From contig OV121086.1 of the NCBI GenBank assembly GCA_921293015.1, positions 46,145,402-46,209,401 on the forward strand: 64,000 bases of DNA, in the 5' to 3' direction. The translations under genes and the position numbers were made by a program. Source of the DNA: Phorcus lineatus. Its lineage: Eukaryota; Mollusca; Gastropoda; Trochida; Trochidae. The notes beneath the pieces were generated by a model, which saw nothing but the letters and a program-made list of their open reading frames with translations, was not told the origin of the DNA and made no database searches. Shown here one piece after another: positions 1-12,300 of the stretch. How positions within the stretch are numbered: position 1 is the stretch's first letter; each line of letters begins with the position of its first letter.

Positions 1-779
1 TGTATGTTCTCCAGAATAATCGTGTTTGCCATCTTGATGATCATCTTTGTAACAAGAAATGTTTTAGAGGGTAAAGGATAGTTTTTATAGGTCATTTACT
101 CATACAATACTTTGTGGTGCATTTTTGAACATTTTCTAATAAATATTAATGTTGTAGTCCAATGTCGGTAGTAGTCCTGTATCATCTGTTATCTGTGATT
201 CTAAATAGAAAATGTTTTCAAGATGTGTTTTTGAAGGGATTTAGCCTCCTAATACTATATGCTTCCACTAAGTTTGTGAACTGGTGTGTGTGTCTATTAA
301 TACTAGCAACCATAGGAACTGGGTGGGCATGACAACAGAATGGCTATGCTTTCTGAACATAGTTGAATGTTTGTATCACTGTTGAAATATTATGAAATAC
401 TTATTTTTCAATACTCTAGCATTTTACATAAAATTGTGATAAACTAATATTCTAATTGTTAATAAAATGTGTTTTTCTTACTTTATTGTATCTGTTTTCA
501 TTTGTGTAACAAACATGAGATTTTGAGATTTTGATAGTATGGATGTTTCATAATGGATGATCTGGAGGAGGAGGAGGATTATAAATCAGCCATTAACACA
601 TGGAGTTAAGCAACAGGAGGAACAGAATTTTGTGTTGATTGTTTCAGGTATTAGACTTAATAAAACATTTGTATCATTTTTTTCTATCTTTGAATATAAA
701 GAAGAGTTAGTTGAAATGTCTACAATGACAAGAGAGGTATATATCCAAAATGTCAACAAGCTGACACAGAAATTTGTAT
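1..779. other. AT-rich non-coding DNA, nothing recognised
   Basis: I see no convincing exon, RNA gene or repeat here. An open frame of about 130 codons at 557-961 runs into the degenerate repeat that follows. It has no family features and its composition is like the flanking DNA, so I do not call it a gene. Confidence 0.5.
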
Positions 780-1095
780 CATCTCCAAGTGTCGAATATA
801 ATCCAAATTTGTATATATCCATATGCATCAATTATCCATTTGATTCACATTGTATGCATCCATATTTGTTGACTATTATCAACGTTTTTAAACATCAACA
901 TGTGGCAAATATCTATTTAAATCCACATTTGTTTAAATCCACATGTCAACTATCCACTTAATCCATATTTATGTATATCAAATGTGTCAGCCATCCACTT
1001 AATCAACATTTGTGTAAATCCTCATTTGTAGAAATCCACATAATTATTATGTCAACTATCCAACTAATCCATATTTGTGTAATTCCACATGTTTT
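780..1095 (+). repeat. Degenerate short tandem repeat built on ATCCATATTTGT-like words
   Basis: The phrases TCCACTTAATC, CATATTTGTGTA and AATCCACAT recur with irregular spacing of roughly 25 to 65 bases. Clear repeats start near 941, 985 and 1049. This looks like a decayed minisatellite. The open frame that crosses it is a by-product of the repeat lacking stop codons. Confidence 0.6.
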
Positions 1096-4000
1096 TATAT
1101 GCAGATGTATCCACAAAGCAACAAAAACATTTTGCGTCCTGGGAGAGTAAACATCTAACAAAGGTTCGGTGTTGCCATATTGTATACATCATTATGCTCC
1201 AAGCTCTGATCTGATGTGCCTGCTATTAGCCAGCACTTTTATGAAAATATTTCAAGATATCCTTGTGATATCATGGTTACAGCCACTGTTTACAAAATAT
1301 GTCATTGGAGGTTAATCAAAGGAACTAGACTTTTTATACCACTGCCAAAGGAATTAGCATCCAGGTCATTTTTGTGTGCAGAACTTCAGCTTTGGGAATT
1401 ATGATATTCTTTTCTATCTTTGAATATCAAGACGAGTTAGTTGAAATTGTCATTGCCATCTGACTTTCCCAAACCATCAATACTTCAATTACAGTCAGTT
1501 TAAAAGTACATTCAAGGTTTTTTCCCATTGTTTCAGTTGTGTATAAGACTGACATCTCTAAGGGGTCATCTTCTTCAGAAACAATGTCATTGTCATGAGA
1601 GACGACCCGAGCAACTAGTGTTCATGTGGATGTTACAGATATAAATTTCTTTCAATGGAAAACAATAAATTTGAAATCAAAGAGGTGTATGTATGTTGGA
1701 GAACTAACTATAGGTTTATGATACGATATCTCAGCCAACTTATCAATGTTGGGGAAAACGATCTGTCGTTTTAAATCTATGACATGAATTTTGACTTTGT
1801 AATTTGTTATCAACACATTAGAATCGTCTTAAATTGAACATGATAAGCAATGAAGTACATATTTAAAGGGGCATAAGAAGAAACAAAAGTTATGATGACA
1901 TCAGATGCTTGCTACAATTCTGGCAAGCCTCAGCTTTCCTTCTTCCATCGGTGAACTTAATGTTCAGCCCAAATTTAACAGGGTTCTATTTGCCTTGGAT
2001 TGTCGTAAAAAGTGACATACATTTACTGTCACTGTTTACATCGCTGTTTTACGCATCAATAATACTTTTAAAATCTTCGTCGCGGAATTGTTGCTTTTTG
2101 GACTAGCTCTGGTCATGTGCAAGCTTCTAAATGGGCACACGCCCATCCTGCTAAATCGGCGTAGCTTCAACAATACCTTGATATACATCCGACCAAAGGG
2201 TATTGTGAGAGCTATGCGGATATAAACACTGATGGAGCAGGTTTGCACGCTCCATATTATATATTGATGGAAAATTACCTTTATCAAACTTGGATCACAA
2301 TTAACAGGATAAATGTTATAATTTTCTCTATTTTTAAATCATATTTATTGAAAAAGACGGGGTCATGGACACGAGTAACGGCTTCGTAAAGAAGGAATTA
2401 TTTTTGAGGAATCTCTAATGCATAGGCGGTGTACATTCAACTTCTGTCTAACATTGCCTTCTCTTTTATGAGCAATGATTATATAATATAATGAGATATA
2501 ACATCGGAATCCAGTGCAAAATAACAAAAGGACCCCTAGCTCCAGCTGACACTGCTAGGTACCCACTTTCAAAACCTCAAATGTGTTGCATGCTTTCTCT
2601 CCACAATGGTTCCACTGGGATATATGTAAGATGCCCTTGAACGGAGTTTAATTTAATCACCCGTACCCTGAATCCGCAAATTCTTTATAAATCACAAACC
2701 AGACTTGGTTCCAAGCAACATAACCGCCCTTTTCTATCAACACGTGGTACCAGAGGTGGCATTAATGTCCAACGCAAGTAGCTGGTCCATAAATCAGGGC
2801 AGAGATGAAAACAGTTTTCATGTACAAAATAGCATTAGTGTCTGTAACTAATGACTTTAAGAGCTTGCTTTACGAGCTGAAGCGAACTGTGCTATTTCTA
2901 TACATTCTAATACAATTTGAAAAGGCATCAGCTTAAAATACCACATGTTAACTCTCTTTTAGTTAAGCTTGCTTCCCAGACATTAAGGACGTAAGTTCCT
3001 ACCCTCCAGACTACACTAATACGATACTAGACAAATTTTATGGAAGGCATTCACTTTGTGCCATTTATTGAACACTTCTTGCTCTTAGTTTAGAAAACAA
3101 TTAACAGTACATCTCTGTTGGGTTAAGGAAGCTAAAAGTGTGAGTATGTAAATGCACAAGCCTTTGAGAAGACAGATATTTTTAGTACGTAAAAGAAAAT
3201 ATCACAATAAGCATATTCTTGGAGCATCGATTATTGTTTTGTTTCACATAAGCGAACTAGCATTTACACTGCAGTTACCTATAGGGCAAACACAAACATA
3301 AACACCTTTCTTCTATTTTTCCTCTGAGGATAGCAACGTGTGAAAAATACACTTATTAACACTTTATTTTCAGGTTGTGTGAAAAATACACTTATTAACA
3401 CATTATTTTCAGGTTCTTTTTCATTCGTAAAACATGCTCGGTTGTTGCTCCCATCAATTCTCAAGACTGTTCGACTGCGAGTCTGTTCGAGAATAGACCA
3501 CCAGACTGCACATCACAATTCAACTTGTAGATAAACCTAGGATATTTTCATTAGGAACATTTTAGTTTAGTCCTGAACGTCACAGTGTAATATACAGGAG
3601 TCTGAACATACAGTCTACACTTCCTGTATTACAAGTTTATATCACGCCGAATACACAATATGAAATTAAAAACGTATTAATACAATAGCTTCAAAATAAA
3701 GTTTTGAATCAATTAAAAAAAAATAGATATATATATATTTCAAGTTTAATTTCAGTCTCACCTTTTGGATGCATGTGATTATAGAGTTGTCTTATACCAG
3801 GTATTACGACAAGGTTATTTTTCTTGAGAAAGTAAATTCTATTGTATAAAACTGTTTGTATATCATTCAAATGATAAGCTATTAACTTAAATGAAAACAT
3901 AACGGTAAAATGTGGTTTTATTATGTATTGGCAACCTATCTGACCGACCGCGGTGTTGATCAGCTGAGGGAGTTATTTCTGACCAGACGGACAATTTGGA

Positions 4001-4140
4001 AAAAGTATCTTTCCTCTCAATATTTAAAGGGATACCATGCAATCGTCCCATTTGAAGAAGCATAGCGTAGCGTTTCGTTTCCATAAAATATGCACGATAA
4101 TTAGGAGATCATCAGTAACATTAAACGAACGTCATTGAAG
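1096..4140. other. Non-coding DNA with one small direct repeat
   Basis: Only short open frames occur and none has splice signals or family features. One 39-bp unit beginning GTGTGAAAAATACACTTATT is present twice in tandem at 3340-3415. Nothing else is supported. Confidence 0.45.
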
Positions 4141-4149
4141 AACCCAAAT

Positions 4150-4400
4150 TGTTGTCACAGCAGAACGGGCATAGTTTGGATTCGGCCATCAGTATTATAG
4201 ATCAACGGTTCGGGGTTCGAATCCCGAAAGGGATTGTCAATTTCTCTGCTGTGACACAATGGTCAGTATGTAGCAAGGTTTGGACACAGTGCTGCACTGA
4301 CAGTAAGTACAATACCTCGATACCTTCCGAGGTTGTTAATTCAAAGCAAAGCCTACAAGTTTACAATATAAAGTCACCGTTCTCTCTCGGGCTTTTTCCA
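4150..4400 (+). mobile_element. tRNA-derived SINE-like element
   Basis: The segment contains a box B-like GGGTTCGAATCCC within a tRNA-like head near 4207-4225. The tail that follows resembles the one at 8690-8900: both continue through TCTGC, a CAGT-rich stretch and GCTACACT/GCTGCACT. A shared tRNA-like head plus a shared non-tRNA body fits a SINE rather than a functional tRNA. I could not find clean end duplications, so the borders are approximate. Confidence 0.5.
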
Positions 4401-5264
4401 TGCAACGATACATAACACCGAATAAAATTGATTTTATATGTAAACTGTATCTTCTAACTTCAAGTTCAGTTCGTGAATCTATCAAATGTTTGATGCAACA
4501 CAAATGAAACAAAACACCAGAATCATGTTACGAAGTTAGCCATATTTGACCTAACTGTAACGAGAGGTAGCATCGACCAGAGCAGTTCATATCCATCAAC
4601 ATATCTAATTCCATCTCATCTTGTTCTGTCTGTAATCACGTTTTCCGCCACAAGTAGCATTCCGTTATGCCCGTGTTTAATACAGAGAGACCAGTAATTG
4701 TCGGAATGGAACTGGCACTAGGTTACTGGACCCGCTAAATCATCGGGATAGGAGAATAGAGGTCTCGATTTTCAATTTTCATTTCCGAAAAGGAGGTTTT
4801 GTTTCGGTTTGCATTATCAGGGAACAGAAACTTAGAGGAATTGAAACACCATTCCACTTGTATAGTCCTGAGGGAAAATACATTCTTTGAGAGTGGTTCG
4901 GTGTTTCTGAGTTGCGTCAAAAGGGTTAAGATTAGTGTACTTCATATTGTAAGTAGCGAAGTGCAATAAATATTTTGGATAAAGAAATATTATTCATGCA
5001 GTATATATTTTTTTAAACTGAAAGTGGCTCACAAAGAAGATAATGAATATCTACTCTGTTATTTACTTTCGGAAATATGTGAGAAGAATTAGAAACGTAT
5101 TAAGTAAGAAGAGTAAAAAAACAACACGAAACTAATCGGTAGATATCGGCATTAGCAACTCATATTAAAACAGGCTATTCGGACAAACATTATCTACAGG
5201 AAGTATTATACAAATTAACATCACAGAAATAGTAAACTTAGAATGAACACCAACGTCACGAAAA

Positions 5265-5420
5265 TGCAGTGTCCCATTGGTTCTGTCTATCACAGAAGTA
5301 ATTGTGAGATCTCATACCTTAATTGGGATTCGAACCTGGCAATCTCCGTGTAAGAGTTCAACGCTCTACTCTTTAGCTTATGGAATATGCAAAACTAAAT
5401 GTACTGGGAGCACTTATCAT
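5265..5420 (-). mobile_element. tRNA-derived SINE-like head, minus strand
   Basis: Read on the minus strand, this has a tRNA-like block: an A-box-like stretch around GTAGAGCGTTG and a B box GGTTCGAATCCC. It lacks a clear acceptor stem, so it is more likely a SINE head or tRNA relic than a working tRNA gene. Confidence 0.4.
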
Positions 5421-6360
5421 GCAACGTACATTCAGACGATATGCTGGTATATAAGAACTTAAATGATGGAAACATGCTATTATCTAGTCATCTAATTTTC
5501 TATTTTCTTATTTTCTAACAAATATGTTCTAAGCGGATTTGCAAATTTAGAAATATTGGAAAAACGTAACGTAAAAATATATCATCGCCAATGAGAAAAA
5601 AGTATTCAATAACTGTAAATTAAGATTAACTGTGAGAGCTAAGGTTAACCGGAAAGACAAATAATTGTTTTTATTCTGAAGACTTTAATCTGAAAAAGTT
5701 AATCTCCCGTTGGAAAACCACATGAAGAATTAAACATAAACAACATAAAGAAAAAAACAGGTTGATATTAAGTAAAATATAAATAAATTATTAAACCTGT
5801 TCGTTTCCAACGATGAATTTTTTGTTATTTAAAACATTTGAAAAAACAATTTATCCATTATATTTTCCATTTTTCAATATGTTTTCTTTTATAATAATTA
5901 AATAAAAATAAAAATCTTACAGGTACCAAATTTGAAACGACTCTTCTCATATTCTAGTTGATCAAACCCCAAAGACAGTTCCATTTATCAACATGCTACA
6001 CAATTTCACATTCCATAAAGATGTCACTGTTTGATTAACCTGGAGTCCAAGAGGCACGGCAGATCACAACTCACTGGTAGAGACCTATCAGACTGGTCCC
6101 ATTGCGAGATTGTGTTTCTGATATCTTTGTCAAAATGCTGAAATCGGTTATACCAGTGAAAAGTGATGGTATTTTTATCCGAGCCACACATCTGGAAATG
6201 ACACAAACCTTTCTATCTTTTCTATATAAACGTTTGCCAACCGATTTAAATATATTCAAATATAATTTCAGACGTCCAGTCATTTTGATATACCATTGAG
6301 GAATTGTTGACGTCTCTTATAAGCTACAAAATAAATTTACCTAATTTTGTTTTTATTGTT
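5421..6360. other. AT-rich DNA, no gene seen
   Basis: Only short frames on both strands around 6024-6299, overlapping one another. They have no splice support or motif and are probably chance. Confidence 0.4.
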
Positions 6361-6364
6361 GTAC

Positions 6365-6669
6365 TGTGATCGCAAAGTACATGTATCGACTGTTTTATCG
6401 ACTGCAATTATGATCGAAAACCGGACAGTGGTGAGCGTCAAATAGTCAAACGTAATTTTGGAGACCTATCTAAAACAGCCAGGAGGGCAGTTGGGAGTTG
6501 ATAGCGTTTGTTAGGTTATATAGCTAGTATCCATGTATGTTGGACGTGATATCTACACCTCTGACCTCTGTGCATTTATAAGGCTGTTTTATATATTTTC
6601 ATTGAAAACCAGTATTTGTCATATATATATATATATATATATATATATGACAAATACTGGTTTTCAATG

Positions 6670-6713
<44 letters not shown>

Positions 6714-6822
6714 TTTTGGAAATGAAAAGTTAAGATGTTTTGATTTTATATCGCCACATATGACATTTAGGTTCGTATAAAAGATAATTAATATGTTATG
6801 AAAATCTTAGAGTGGCTCTTTA
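6365..6822 (-). mobile_element. Family A MITE, copy 1, 5'-decayed, with AT expansion
   Basis: On the minus strand this matches the elements at 43346-43819 and 50825-56834. Shared landmarks are the GAGTGGCTCT end at the right border followed by TTAA, the CGCCACATATGACATTTAGG block, the ACAAATACTGG block, CTGTGCATTTATAA and AATAGTCAAACGTAATTTTGGAG. The other terminal repeat is not recognisable. Inside it, an (AT)n tract is flanked by an inverted duplication (arms about 6597-6624 and 6647-6674) that the other copies do not have. Confidence 0.8.
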
Positions 6823-6837
6823 ATTCTTTAGTCACAG

Positions 6838-7167
6838 GAAGCCATTCCGTATCACGATTACCTCAGTGGACTGGGACTTGATCTGCTTCACGATGTGACA
6901 GTGTACTTGATTCATGCAATATCAGATGACTACCACATCCTTCCAGAAAATCAATGGCAGACATCCCCATCCATCTCGCACATGACACCCTCAATAGACA
7001 AACCAGTTATATTAGTAATGCGTGATGGTATGTTTATTCAAGCCATAGATCAGGGCAATTCGCAAACCACTGTTTACTGGAAATATATTGGTGCTAACCA
7101 GACCACTTTCTATATATTAGAGAGTCAAATGTCATATTACTATTTTCCGGTTATGACAGTCAACTGA
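6838..7167 (+). CDS. Candidate terminal coding exon, unknown protein
   Basis: After a splice-acceptor-like TTCTTTAGTCACAG, an open frame of 109 codons runs from 6838 to a TGA at 7165-7167, immediately followed by TAA. The frame continues to the acceptor without a stop. The product is of mixed, globular-looking composition, with the motifs LILVMRDGMF-like (VILVMRDGMFIQ), a possible N-glycosylation site NQT and a Tyr-rich end. It has no membrane segment. The acceptor lies only 15 bases after a family A MITE. I found no upstream exon and no homologue from memory. It could be a lone exon of a decayed gene. Confidence 0.5.
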   Translation, partial: EAIPYHDYLSGLGLDLLHDVTVYLIHAISDDYHILPENQWQTSPSISHMTPSIDKPVILVMRDGMFIQAIDQGNSQTTVYWKYIGANQTTFYILESQMSYYYFPVMTVN

Positions 7168-7168
7168 T

Positions 7169-8660
7169 AAAACATTTAAACTGATAATACGTGGTATGTT
7201 ACAAAGTATATATTAACTGGTATACCTCAATGTATTTTTTAACATAAACCTACAGGACATACAAAACAATTCTTACAATTCCGATATCCGAAAATGTCTT
7301 TATCCGATGTCTGACATGACATTTGAAAATCATCTACGGACGCTTTTACACTAGTCAACAAAGATTTGAAATTACGTTAAATATATCCTATGTGACTCAT
7401 CTTTTAGAATATTCTCCTTTTAACTAAAGACACATTGTCCATGATAATGAAGCTTAGCAATTCAATCGTGGAAGAAAATTGATCCTGACCCAACAAAAAA
7501 TCAACATCAAGGGTCTCCTTATAAAATGACGATCATCGAGGTTGCGGTAAAAGATAAACCTGGAACTCGAACTAGATCATGTGAATGGAGGGGTGATCAG
7601 TGTCACAATAATTCAGACATTCCCAGTTTGTTTTTCTTGATAGAATTAAAGTTGGCCCAACAGTACATTAAAGGCCAAACTAGAATATCACACCCGTTGT
7701 GGACGGGAAAAACATGTTTGGTCTTTTAAGGAGAAAGAAAATCATGATGTTTTAATTGTTTGCTCTGAATCTTGACTTCGGTTCAAACGATGTATCCATG
7801 TGTATCCTATGTCAAAAAATCTCTGGAAAATATCCTACTTTACCTGGACGTGAGAATGAAGATTCTAGATTTATCCCATCTCTTTTTATCTTTCATCTCT
7901 ATCCATATTTTCACCCCTACAAAACGCAGACACAAATACAACTATTAACCTGTTTTAAGACCCGAAAGAGCGAAGTAGTTAAAGTTTGCTCACTATGCTT
8001 ATCTAGAGGATTAGAAAGCTTCAAATACGCAGTAAGCTCAGACTCAAACAGATAGTAAGATATAGAACTATTATACTAGATCGTCGGTATGTTTACTTTT
8101 AATCATAGCCGGATAGTTAACATCACATCAATGTTTACTGATTGTAAACGATTGGCACTGGGTCAAAGAGTGTCCTATTCCAAGGTGGATCAATCGCATC
8201 AATTTCATAGCTGTTAGAAACATTGTATATGCCTCTTTTAAACAAATATACATATATTATTATGAACAACGATTTATTTATTTAAGATTTATGAATTTGC
8301 GAACTGTAGATGAACACTTAGATTCAACAATAATCAAATACTGACTGACAAATTGTACCGGACAAAACAGGTCGTGTTAGACACTCTAACAGCATGTCCA
8401 CGAGTAATGGGTTACTGATAAAGTTCATACGGAATAACTGATTGGAATAAGTCTCTAAATGAGAATCCGAGAAATAATGTCCAAATTAAAAACTAAATGG
8501 AAATAAGATATCACGGAGCCCTGAATTCTCCTCAATTTCAGATATCAAGACTTTGAGTTTCAATAATGTAGTAGAATTGGCTTGACCTTATACAATATGA
8601 TTACCAAAATACATTTGGCTAAACAACTGATTAATGGCATACGTGAAGGTTGTTTACTAA
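7169..8660. other. Probable downstream/intergenic DNA
   Basis: Short frames at 7526-7729 and 7756-8055 have no splice signals or family motifs. An ATTAAA polyadenylation-like word lies near 7644, but its link to the exon at 6838-7167 is uncertain. Nothing else is seen. Confidence 0.35.
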
Positions 8661-8679
8661 AATCTCAACAGCTCAGATT

Positions 8680-8905
8680 GATAAACAGATGGTACGCAGT
8701 CGTTAGCACGTTCGGTTTCGGATAAAGAGGTCCGGGGTTCGAATCTCACCAGAGGCTCGGCAACTTTGTCTGCGGTAGAGAACTGTTTTACACGCAGTGA
8801 GGTTTTTGGTGCAATGCTACACTGGATTTCAACGCATTGCTACACATGGTCCGCTATCTGAAGCCGATGCTCTGAGGTTTCACCGCAATGGTTTTGTGTC
8901 CTTTC
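8680..8905 (+). mobile_element. tRNA-derived SINE-like element
   Basis: A tRNA-like head includes GTACGCAGTCGTTAGCACG (A-box-like) and GGGGTTCGAATCTC (B box, about 8732-8745). The following body matches that of the 4150 element. The acceptor stem is not convincing, so I prefer SINE to tRNA gene. Confidence 0.55.
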
Positions 8906-10140
8906 TTCCTGTTATTATACTAGCAGCTGTGATATACGTGAAATAATCTTCAAGGTGGCGTTAATCCCCAAGTCACCTTACCCTACTACGACATCAATGT
9001 TGTATGCTGCACTGTAAACCATGCTTTATACTAGTGTTACATCTTATAGGAGTATATCTTTAACTTATGACGGATTATTAACCCCTTAATAGCACGTATA
9101 TCGTATATAGAGAATACTAAACGAATGGTAATGTGATAACATTTTTATGCAACGAGTGAATGGAATTTGGTATCAGACCAACGAAAATTCCATTCACAAG
9201 GTTCACACACCCAAGCCATAATAAACCTATTTTGCTCTTTTTATCCAGACAAAATATGCGTAGAAAGCCAAAATGTTGTGTACAGACTGCTTGGGGTTAT
9301 AAATTATATAGTTTGTGCCCTTGTTGTCCCCTTCATTAAGGTCGCAGGTGTCACGCCCTAAAAAGATATTTTCATCTTTTGTTTATAGATGGACAAAGCT
9401 TGGAAGGCTGGAATGTGTACATTCTCAGTAGCCAAGTTGAGTTATAATACTATGGACCAGCCTAATTATGATAAATTTTACAACCTGATGAGTTACAGAG
9501 TTAATTATGATAAATTTTACAACCTGATGAGTTACAGAGCCCATGGCCCATGTTTTAAAAGGCTTGGACATCAAGGTTTTCGAGTCGATTAAACACAAAC
9601 ATTTTTACATATTCATTATGGTGGGTCACATGGCAAAGTGCTGACGTCATCAACACTACTGGTACACGATTGTACTTCCTCAATAGCCTTAAGCTGTATG
9701 CACTCTATATCACTTACATATACCGGTCATTGTACTTCGTCATATTGTATTGTATTGGATATTGATATCTTTATAATGTAACCAACGATTCGTTAAAATG
9801 AAGATCAAACCGTATTTCTAAAAATGAAATATATAAGAAAAAAACAGGTTATATTTTGATGATTTATAATTAAGAATATGTTATTTGACAGATACTTCAG
9901 TTTCAGTTTAAAAAATAAATAGGAATTTGTTAGATAGAAAAATGAGTTACAAAAATCGTTTTAATTATGGAGTAGGATGTAGATTATTCTTTTTAAAATT
10001 TGAGAAACAAAAGGCAAGCGACAAGGTGCCCGTGACGTATCAAGCACCTGTCAGTCCGTCATGATTCGACTCATACTCGAGGTAATGTACAACCCTGTAT
10101 ATTTCACTCGGAGTTCAGTGTTCGATTTGCATGGTGATTG
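8906..10140. other. Non-coding DNA with a hairpin and a 39-bp direct repeat
   Basis: Arms GTGAATGGAATTT at 9156-9168 and its exact reverse complement at 9185-9197 form a 13-bp hairpin with a 16-base loop. At 9463-9541 a 39-bp unit containing TATGATAAATTTTACAACC occurs twice in tandem. The open frame across it (9389-9592) is not otherwise supported. Confidence 0.5.
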
Positions 10141-10165
10141 ATTCTTCACTTCTGGATATTTTCAG

Positions 10166-10213
10166 GCTGCCTGGAGCGTCCAGAATTGGTTGCCGCGACA
10201 GCGTCATAGTGCG
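10166..10213 (+). CDS. Candidate 48-nt internal coding exon
   Basis: A strong acceptor (CACTTCTGGATATTTTCAG) and a consensus donor (GCG then GTAAGT) enclose 48 bases that are clearly richer in G+C than the flanks. Two frames are open. In phase 0 the peptide is AAWSVQNWLPRQRHSA; in the second open frame it reads LPGASRIGCRDSVIV. No partner exon was identified. The paired splice sites and local base composition are the only evidence. Confidence 0.4.
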
Positions 10214-11184
10214 GTAAGTTTTGTGTCACTGATAGTAGTTATATGAAATTACCTGCCTCATGAACTTAATTATTACACTAGCGCTGGCAGGTTGGAATCA
10301 CATGGTTTAATATTTTCTTTTTTATCATTTTTAAATCATGTTGCTTGTTTTTAATATTTTATTTCTCAATTTTGTAAATAGATTTATTTCAAAGGAAAAA
10401 ATTAGCACTTGATCTTAGAAGATAAACGAATCAAACCAGGTATCTATTGTGATGAGTGGGAGGATGCTCATTAATGAGTTGTTTTCATTAATGGATGGTT
10501 TATTAACCAATAACAGCTTATAATCATCAACTTGAAAACGGTCATAGTGCGAAATACATATGAAGACTTGTGTCTGGTTGCATGGTAGTTTATTGTGCCT
10601 TGATTCACATGTTATTCCTGAAATCAAGTTAAAGTCTTACTCTACAGTCAGAGAACTGTAAAATCTGAGAATATAGAAAAAACCAATGGCATGCAGGAAC
10701 GTTATCTACAATAAACATCATTCACAGTATCGTATTCACTTTCAGAATTTTGAGTAAATTAATGAAGATGAAATAGCAATTCAGTTATTTTAAAATAGAG
10801 TATAATAAATGAGTCAATTAATATGTAATATGACATTATAGCTTTCCTATATGTATATGTGAAATATTGTGAATTGAAGAATATAACATAGTTTATTGCC
10901 ATGTTCTAAAAATTCTGTACTATGTTTTCAACGTTCTGTAAAGACCTTCACAAATGTCACATTTCCTGTATAATAAATGTCACATTTTCCTTGTCTACGT
11001 CATTCAGGGAAAACAGCCAAGTCTGCAGATTCTTATATGAAGATATATTATTTCAGATATAAATAAATATAAAACAGTGAGGTTCAAGCATCTAAAGTCT
11101 TCTCATGCTTTGATTACATGAGTCATATTCGTTTGATGAAAAATTCCGGTTATCCTCATAGTTTTCATTCTTCTTTACCTATAT

Positions 11185-11460
11185 AATCTTATGCCCTGCT
11201 GAAATATCTACTTTCACTCTGTACATATATATATATTCTTATGTCCTTTACTGACAATATCTACTTTCATTCTGTACATATATATATATTCTTATGTCCT
11301 TTACTGACAATATCTACTTTCATTCTGAACATATAAGTTGACAACATCTACTTTCATTTTGTACCTCTGTATTCTCATGTCCTTTACTGACAACATCTAC
11401 TTTCATTTTGTACCTATGTATTCTCATGTCCTTTACTGACAATATCTACTTTAATAACAT
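11185..11460 (+). repeat. Minisatellite, 49-53 bp unit, about six copies
   Basis: The phrase TCTACTTTCATT..TGTAC..TTCTTATGTCCTTTACTGACAA recurs with unit starts near 11207, 11260, 11313, 11347, 11396 and 11445. Spacing is 53, 53, 34, 49 and 49 bases. Early units carry an AT-dinucleotide run. It is absent from the second tandem block, so it expanded or was lost after the duplication. Confidence 0.85.
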
Positions 11461-11598
11461 GACATCTCTGGCTTGGTATCCAACTGGTATACCAATGTTC
11501 GTCTTAAGAGAAGTACCTCTGCTCGACCTTCCTGAATTATGTCTTGCGATTCAATGTTAATTTCACGAGGACATCTGCACGTATAATTGTGACTTTAA

Positions 11599-11973
11599 GG
11601 GGCGGTAGCACGTTTATTTTAGATAAATAAAGTGATCGCACGAAAGCGAAAATAAAGTTTTTATGTACTTATTAAAAGATGGGGTTTTTTTTAAAAATCA
11701 AAATAAGCAATTTAAAAAAACGTACCACGATGAGTTAACCTATGCGAATCCATTTCTCTACCTCAAATGAATAAAGACTGTTTACACAGTAAGGGCGCCA
11801 TTGTTCTTTGGCTTTTACTCAATACTTTATTATTTCCTCTACGAAAACGGATAATCGGGTTCAATAATGAGATGTTTTGACTCTTTAAAGTTAATAGAAT
11901 TGGCTTAAACTAATGCTTATTGGCGAAAACTTGAAGAAATTAATATGAATTCTAAAAACGTACTGCTGCCCCT
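11599..11973 (-). mobile_element. Family B MITE, copy 1
   Basis: The element is flanked by TTAA (11595-11598 and 11974-11977). Its ends are GGGGCGGTAGCACG and, inverted, AGGGGCAGCAGTACG. Inside, AAAGTGATCGCACGAAAGCGAAAA and the CAAATGAATAAAG..TTTACAC block match the reverse complement of the copy at 38913-39266. There is no coding capacity, as expected for a MITE. The TTAA flanks suggest mobilisation by a piggyBac-type transposase. Confidence 0.75.
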
Positions 11974-12277
11974 TTAAAACATTAATCACCAATGATATTC
12001 TAGGCATATTTCAAACCCAAAGGGCAGTTGGGATTCAACTCTTTTGGACAGGAACCCCGTCTGAATTAAAATCTACTTTGAATATAATTATCTTCAGTGT
12101 ATGGGGATCATCTTCAAATATTGATATTTGTTTCAAATGCTCCACACAAACTGTAATATTTGTATGATTGTAGGTTTTCCGAGATAATCAAAACCTTTAA
12201 GCTAGTATTTTCAGCTATAGTCGATCACTTGTATCCCATGAATGAAGCACGAACTAAGTACCTGTAGTTAATATTCA

Positions 12278-12300
12278 CACCTGTCAAATTTTGACAGGTG
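12278..12300. promoter_or_regulatory. Palindrome with paired CACCTG/CAGGTG E-boxes
   Basis: CACCTGTCAAA and its exact reverse complement are separated by one base. Each arm carries a CAGGTG E-box of the kind bound by Snail/ZEB-type or bHLH proteins. A function is only a possibility. A chance or transposon-end palindrome is the alternative. Confidence 0.3.

Noticed and set aside
4150..8905. Functional tRNA genes at the GGTTCGAATCC sites
   Set aside because: Box B is good, but acceptor stems do not pair and a shared non-tRNA body follows, which fits SINEs.
9389..9592. 67-codon frame
   Set aside because: It is extended by a 39-bp direct repeat and has no family features.
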